NCBI GenBank assembly: GCA_964434165.1
Contig: CAYSUS010000031.1
Coordinates: 1-64,000, forward strand
Direction: 5' to 3'
DNA length: 64,000 nucleotides
From: CAYSUS01 sp964434165
Lineage (GTDB): Bacteria; Planctomycetota; Planctomycetia; Pirellulales; Thermoguttaceae
Position numbers and translations under genes: made by a program
Shown: positions 60,492 to 64,000 of the stretch, piece by piece
Position numbering within the stretch: the first letter of the stretch is position 1
Layout of the letters: each line of letters starts with the position of its first letter
Notes under the pieces: model-generated
Told to the model about the DNA's origin: nothing
What the model saw: the letters and a program-made list of their open reading frames with translations, nothing else
Database searches by the model: none

Positions 60492-61172
60492 TTAGCGGAG
60501 GTAGTCCGCCTCGATCCGGTAGAGCAGCGGGTTCTTGTCGTCCTTGGTTCGCAGGCGGAAGATCCCGCCGACCCCGCGCCGACGCTGGGTGAAACGGGCT
60601 TTGATGCCGTGGATCAGGTTGACCTGGACGAGATCGGTCGGCTTGATGTCCGGCATGCAGAACTGGCAGTGCGTAACGGTGGGAACCAGGAGGAACTCCT
60701 CGATGTTCCGCGCCTGTCGGCCCGGATACATGTAGCCCTTGATGAACACCCGCTTGCCGTCGAGCTCCATGGCCACGGGGGGCGGATCGGCCTTTTCCGA
60801 CCCAGGCAGCGGCTTAAGCATCTCATAGCTGATCGGATAGTAGCCGGGCGGCGTGTCCGCGATGGTCAGGTAGATTAGCCACCCCAGGCACGCCACGCCG
60901 AATACCCCGGACAGGATCATCCCCGCCTTGGCGACGCCCACGCCGGTGAGCTCGTCGGGGAAGCGGTCGATGCGGGCGAGAGCCCACAGCCCCAGCGCGA
61001 TCCCCGCGGACGGGACCAGCATCAGCCACCAGTCGAAGGCGGCAGCCCACCCCAGGGCGCCGCACAACAGCGAGGCGGACGCCAGGGCGCTCACCTTGCG
61101 GTAGCGGGTCGGCTGATTCTCGACCTCCTCCGGAAGGTCGTAGGTGGTTTCCGCGATCGTCTCCACGCTCAT
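60492..61172 (-). CDS. Membrane protein with C-terminal DUF3299 domain
   Basis: 226 residues. Residues ~28-110 hold three hydrophobic segments in a DUF4190-like arrangement (LASASLLCGALGWAAAF, LMLVPSAGIALGLWALARID, AGMILSGVFGVACLGWLIYLTI). The C-terminal part (MELDGKRVFIKGYMYPGRQARNIEEFLLVPTVTHCQFCMPDIKP) is DUF3299, with a CxxC (HCQFC) possible metal site. DUF3299 proteins occur beside FtsX-type ABC transporters, including the zinc-related ZrgABCDE set described in Vibrio cholerae. The ABC permease is 49 bp upstream on the same strand. Direct function is unknown. Confidence 0.7.
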   Translation of the reverse strand: MSVETIAETTYDLPEEVENQPTRYRKVSALASASLLCGALGWAAAFDWWLMLVPSAGIALGLWALARIDRFPDELTGVGVAKAGMILSGVFGVACLGWLIYLTIADTPPGYYPISYEMLKPLPGSEKADPPPVAMELDGKRVFIKGYMYPGRQARNIEEFLLVPTVTHCQFCMPDIKPTDLVQVNLIHGIKARFTQRRRGVGGIFRLRTKDDKNPLLYRIEADYLR

Positions 61173-61221
61173 CGGATTCTCCTTGCCCCTTTACTTGCCA
61201 CGCGGACTCGTTCGTGTTCGA

Positions 61222-62607
61222 TCAGGCGCTCGCGGCCAGCGACTTGGCCACGTCGGTCCGGTAGGCGGCCAAAGCCGGCAGGTAGCCGACGATCGACGCC
61301 AGCACGATCAGACCTGGAATCAAGACCAGCTCCGCGGCCTGGAATTGCAGGGCCCCGACGACGACGCCCGTATGCTCGGCGATCAGCGGGCTGAGCACGC
61401 CCACCAGGCCGTGCGAAAGCAGCAATCCCACGGCGCCCCCGCCCAGGGAGAGGAGGATCGACTCCAGGAGGATCACCATCATCACGGTCATGCGGCTGGC
61501 GCCCAGGGCCCGCATGATGGCGATGTCGTGTTTCCGGTCGTTCATCGAGTTGTAGATGCTCACCAGGATCCCCACTCCGGCCACGACGACCACCAGCACC
61601 GCCAGGATGAGAAGCACCAACTGCACGTTGCCGATGATCCCTTCCAGCAGCCTGGCAACCTCCGCCGAAGGGTGCACGGCCTGGAAGACCTGCACGTCGC
61701 CCATCCGGTAGTCCTCGATCATCCGCGGCATGGTCATGGCCAGCGAGAGGTCGCCCTGGTCCAGGGCCACGAGGACGGCCGAGATGTGGCGATCGTGCTC
61801 GTGCGCTCCACCGTCGCCATCGGGACAGCCCGAGCAGTCGCTGTCTTCACAGGCCTCCGATTCGACGCCCGACTCGTCGGCCGCATTCCCCGGCGATTCC
61901 ACGGTGTCTTGTTCCTCCCCGTGATGCTCGTGCATTCGCCAGAAGCCCTCAATGTTCACGAAGATCGCGCGGTCGTTGGGAGTCCCCGTAGGGGCGAATA
62001 TCCCCACCACGGTGAACGGGGGGTGCTCCTCTTCTTCTGGAGTGGGCTTCGCGGCCCGCGTATGCTGCGGCTTGAACGTGTCGCCGATCTTCAGGCCCGC
62101 ACCGCGGGCCACACTCGGCCCGATCACGGCCTCGAAATAGGCGTCCGGCTCGAAGTTGCGCCCCTGGCCGCCGCGCTGGGTGAACTCGTAGTGCTGCCCC
62201 TCCTGGGCGGAGAGCTCAAAGATCTCGGGGGTCGTCCCCACCAGCGCGAATCCCGCGTAGTAGCCGCCCATGCACACGGGGATCGCCTTCTCGAACGACG
62301 GAGCCACGCGCCCGTCGGGGAGCTGGAAGCGGTGCGCGATCAGCTCCAGGTACTGGTCGTACGACAGCTTGCCCACCGGATCGCCAAGGTAGTACACCGT
62401 GTTGAGCACGAGCTGCATCGGGCTTCCCTTGGCCCCGACGATCAAGTCATACCCTTGGGCCCCGCGGCGGAAGGACTTGTCAATCACGCCATGGATCACG
62501 ATGACCGCGGCCACCAGGGCCACGCCCAGGGCCATCGACAACCCCGTCAACGACGAGGCCAGTGAACGCTGCTGGATGCTCCGCCAAGCGATCTTCCAAA
62601 GGCTCAT
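61222..62607 (-). CDS. FtsX/MacB-type ABC permease with a His/Cys-rich loop
   Basis: 461 residues. One N-terminal helix (LTGLSMALGVALVAAVIVIHGV), a ~270-residue periplasmic domain and three C-terminal helices (LVLLILAVLVVVVAGVGILVSIYNSMNDRKHDIAIMRALGASR is the FtsX signature). The loop at residues 225-274 is full of possible metal ligands: HEHH, Cys253, Cys258, Cys261 and HEHDRH, with many acidic residues between. This resembles the metal-trapping loops of zinc transport proteins. It works with the ATPase encoded 50 bp upstream and the DUF3299 protein. Zinc or another soft metal is the inferred substrate or signal. Confidence 0.85.
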   Translation of the reverse strand: MSLWKIAWRSIQQRSLASSLTGLSMALGVALVAAVIVIHGVIDKSFRRGAQGYDLIVGAKGSPMQLVLNTVYYLGDPVGKLSYDQYLELIAHRFQLPDGRVAPSFEKAIPVCMGGYYAGFALVGTTPEIFELSAQEGQHYEFTQRGGQGRNFEPDAYFEAVIGPSVARGAGLKIGDTFKPQHTRAAKPTPEEEEHPPFTVVGIFAPTGTPNDRAIFVNIEGFWRMHEHHGEEQDTVESPGNAADESGVESEACEDSDCSGCPDGDGGAHEHDRHISAVLVALDQGDLSLAMTMPRMIEDYRMGDVQVFQAVHPSAEVARLLEGIIGNVQLVLLILAVLVVVVAGVGILVSIYNSMNDRKHDIAIMRALGASRMTVMMVILLESILLSLGGGAVGLLLSHGLVGVLSPLIAEHTGVVVGALQFQAAELVLIPGLIVLASIVGYLPALAAYRTDVAKSLAASA

Positions 62608-62657
62608 GGTATTCCCAAATCGTTAGACACACGACGTCGAGGCGTCCGCACGCGGCC

Positions 62658-63347
62658 CTAGGCCGGCACCGCCGCCTCGGCCTTGCCCAGCGCCGCGTTG
62701 AAATCCTCCAAACGATCGACCCGCTCGAACTGGCTTGCCACTTCCGGGCTGTGCGTGACGATCAACAAGGCCACTTCCTCCTCCTGGCACGTCTCGCGCA
62801 ACAGATCGATGATCTGCTGCTGGTGGCCCGAATCGACGTTGGCCGTCGGCTCGTCGGCCAGAAGCACCTTCGGCTTGTTGGCCAGGGCCCGAGCGACCGA
62901 GACCCGCTGCTGCTCGCCCACCGAGAGCGCGGTCGGCTTGTGGGTCATGCGGTGCCCCAGGCCCACACGCTCCAGGAGATGCCGGGCCCGATTGCGGTCC
63001 ACGCGGCCGCGCGCGAACCGCATCCCCAGCATCACGTTTTCCAGCGCGCTGAAGCCAGGCAGGAGGTTGAAGGTCTGAAACACGTAGCCGATGTTCTCCG
63101 CGCGGAAACGGTCGCATTCGGCTTCGGTCATCAAGGTGATGTCCCAGCCGTTGATCTTGACGTGTCCCGAGTCGGGCCGCGCAATGCCCGAAATCACGTG
63201 GAGGAGCGTCGACTTCCCGCATCCACTGGGGCCGACCAGCACGACCTGCTCTCCCGCGGCGATCCCATACGAGGAAACGTCCAGGATAGGCAGGGGGGTG
63301 CCGTCGGGCTCGGTGAACGATTTCTTGACTTCCCTCAGCTCAAGCAT
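62658..63347 (-). CDS. ABC transporter ATP-binding protein (LolD/MacB type)
   Basis: 229 residues. The ATG at 63347 (MLELREVKKSFTEPDG) fits LolD-type proteins. Walker A GPSGCGKST, Q-loop FQTFNLLPGFSALENV, signature LSVGEQQRVSVARAL, Walker B VLLADEPTANVD and the switch His in THSPEVA are all present. It powers the FtsX-type permease encoded 50 bp downstream, probably not classic solute import but a mechanotransmission or extraction function as in MacB/LolCDE. Confidence 0.92.
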   Translation of the reverse strand: MLELREVKKSFTEPDGTPLPILDVSSYGIAAGEQVVLVGPSGCGKSTLLHVISGIARPDSGHVKINGWDITLMTEAECDRFRAENIGYVFQTFNLLPGFSALENVMLGMRFARGRVDRNRARHLLERVGLGHRMTHKPTALSVGEQQRVSVARALANKPKVLLADEPTANVDSGHQQQIIDLLRETCQEEEVALLIVTHSPEVASQFERVDRLEDFNAALGKAEAAVPA

Positions 63348-63485
63348 GGTCTGGTACCGGGAATGCGTGACGAATCGGAAGCCACTCCCTCCAAAAGAAG
63401 GGGCGCGGGGACGCAGCGCGGCAGCACCTCCCCTCAGTGCAATTACGCAGCCACGCCACCGCCGGTTCGCATGCCGATGGAGGCA

Positions 63486-63507
63486 GGGCGGACGGACCGG
63501 TCCGCCC
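63486..63507 (-). terminator. Terminator-like hairpin after smpB
   Basis: GGGCGGAC and GTCCGCCC pair around a 6-nt loop, 67 bp past the smpB stop and before the ABC ATPase gene. No U-tract. Confidence 0.4.
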
Positions 63508-63573
63508 CGTCGGTCGCCGTGGGCCCTGGTTCGAAAGGCGCGGAGTGGGACAACGGTCCTGGTGAGCACGATC

Positions 63574-64000
63574 CTAGCGCCGTCGGCGCGTGGCACGCTC
63601 AATCTGCCGCTTGGCGTCGGCCTTTTTCATGGCCTCACGCTTGTCGAAGAGCTTGCGCCCCCGCGCAATGGCCATCAGCACCTTCGCCCGGCCCTCCTTG
63701 AAGTAAAGACGAAGCGGCACGAGGGTGAGTCCCTGCTCGAAGGCCCTGGCCGCGAACTTGCGCACCTCGCGGCGGTGCAGCAGCAACTTGCGCGGCCGCT
63801 TGGGGTTGTGGTTAAAGCGATTGGCCTCGAAGTACTCGGGAATGTCGCACCCTACCAGCCATACCTCGCCGTCGCGGATCCGTCCGTAAGCCTCCTCCAG
63901 CGAGACCTTGCCCGAGCGCAGGCTCTTCACCTCGCTCCCCACCAGGACCAGACCGCATTCGAGCGTGTCGAGGATGTCGAACTTGTGCCGGGCTTTGCGG
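63574..64000 (-). CDS. smpB: SsrA-binding protein SmpB (5' end outside window)
   Basis: The frame is open to the window edge; visible residues run RKARHKFDILDTLECGLVLVGSEVKSLRSGKVSLEEAYG and on to the Arg-rich tail (ATRRRR). About 10-15 N-terminal residues are missing. SEVKSLRxGxxxLxxAY and the KRxRKLLLH stretch are SmpB signatures. It brings tmRNA to stalled ribosomes. No ssrA gene was seen in the window. Confidence 0.95.
   Translation of the reverse strand, partial: RKARHKFDILDTLECGLVLVGSEVKSLRSGKVSLEEAYGRIRDGEVWLVGCDIPEYFEANRFNHNPKRPRKLLLHRREVRKFAARAFEQGLTLVPLRLYFKEGRAKVLMAIARGRKLFDKREAMKKADAKRQIERATRRRR

Noticed and set aside
63520..63545. GGTTCGAAAGG as a tRNA T-arm
   Set aside because: No cloverleaf can be built around it; it is an isolated match near smpB.

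Overview
The window looks like a chromosomal stretch of a Planctomycetota bacterium (high GC; probably a metagenome-derived scaffold because it carries a run of exactly 100 Ns at 40765-40864). Pointers to the phylum are the Ser/Thr kinase with a J-domain-like N-terminus, a membrane-anchored squalene-cyclase-like toroid protein, a PEP-CTERM protein, sulfatase and heparinase-type polysaccharide enzymes, and a two-cysteine ribosomal protein L33. No rRNA, tRNA or CRISPR array was found. Assignments come from reading the translations and motifs; no database search was run.

Layout. 1-4160: an accessory block of visibly lower GC with a large arylsulfatase (5' end outside the window), a decayed DUF1214 fragment and an OprB-type porin, closed by a 587-bp inverted-repeat element (4222-4808). 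4875-7558: a minus-strand Gfo/Idh/MocA oxidoreductase and rhamnulokinase with an AT-rich dyad upstream. 7821-9520: APS/PAPS reductase and an Rrf2 regulator. 10112-12146: a small secreted protein, a tandem universal stress protein (USP) and a short ribosome-hibernation factor. 12143-30069: an NhaR-like regulator divergent from a run of 18 tightly packed genes: two USPs, a V/A-type ATPase (B-D-I-K-E-DUF2764-A) and a nine-gene Mrp/Mnh-type antiporter module (E-F-G-DUF4040-B-C-D-D-D). A frameshifted USP follows on the other strand.

31450-41816: secreted or envelope functions: a beta-propeller glycosidase-like protein, a 1144-residue heparinase II/III-PA14 protein, Fe superoxide dismutase, a PQQ-type propeller protein and a four-repeat PEP-CTERM protein interrupted by the assembly gap. 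42179-48680 (minus): a small STAS-like protein, a coiled-coil secreted protein, a pseudokinase-kinase tandem protein, RecJ and L33. 49338-51098: the toroid protein. 51453-56849 (minus): RND efflux pump, lipoprotein adaptor and TetR regulator. 57142-59935: HydE and HydG, two [FeFe]-hydrogenase maturases. 60492-64000 (minus): DUF3299 protein, FtsX-type permease with a His/Cys-rich loop, its ATPase, and SmpB (cut by the window edge).

The most interesting system is the 13.2-30.1 kb cluster. The ATPase A gene and mnhE overlap (ATGA), and the rotor subunit carries all five positions of the Na+ site known from Enterococcus hirae NtpK. With the NhaR-like regulator and flanking USPs this suggests one Na+/H+ homeostasis unit for stress or energy limitation. 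Intergenic regions also hold four kinds of non-coding repeat, including four copies of a hairpin element within 5.2 kb.
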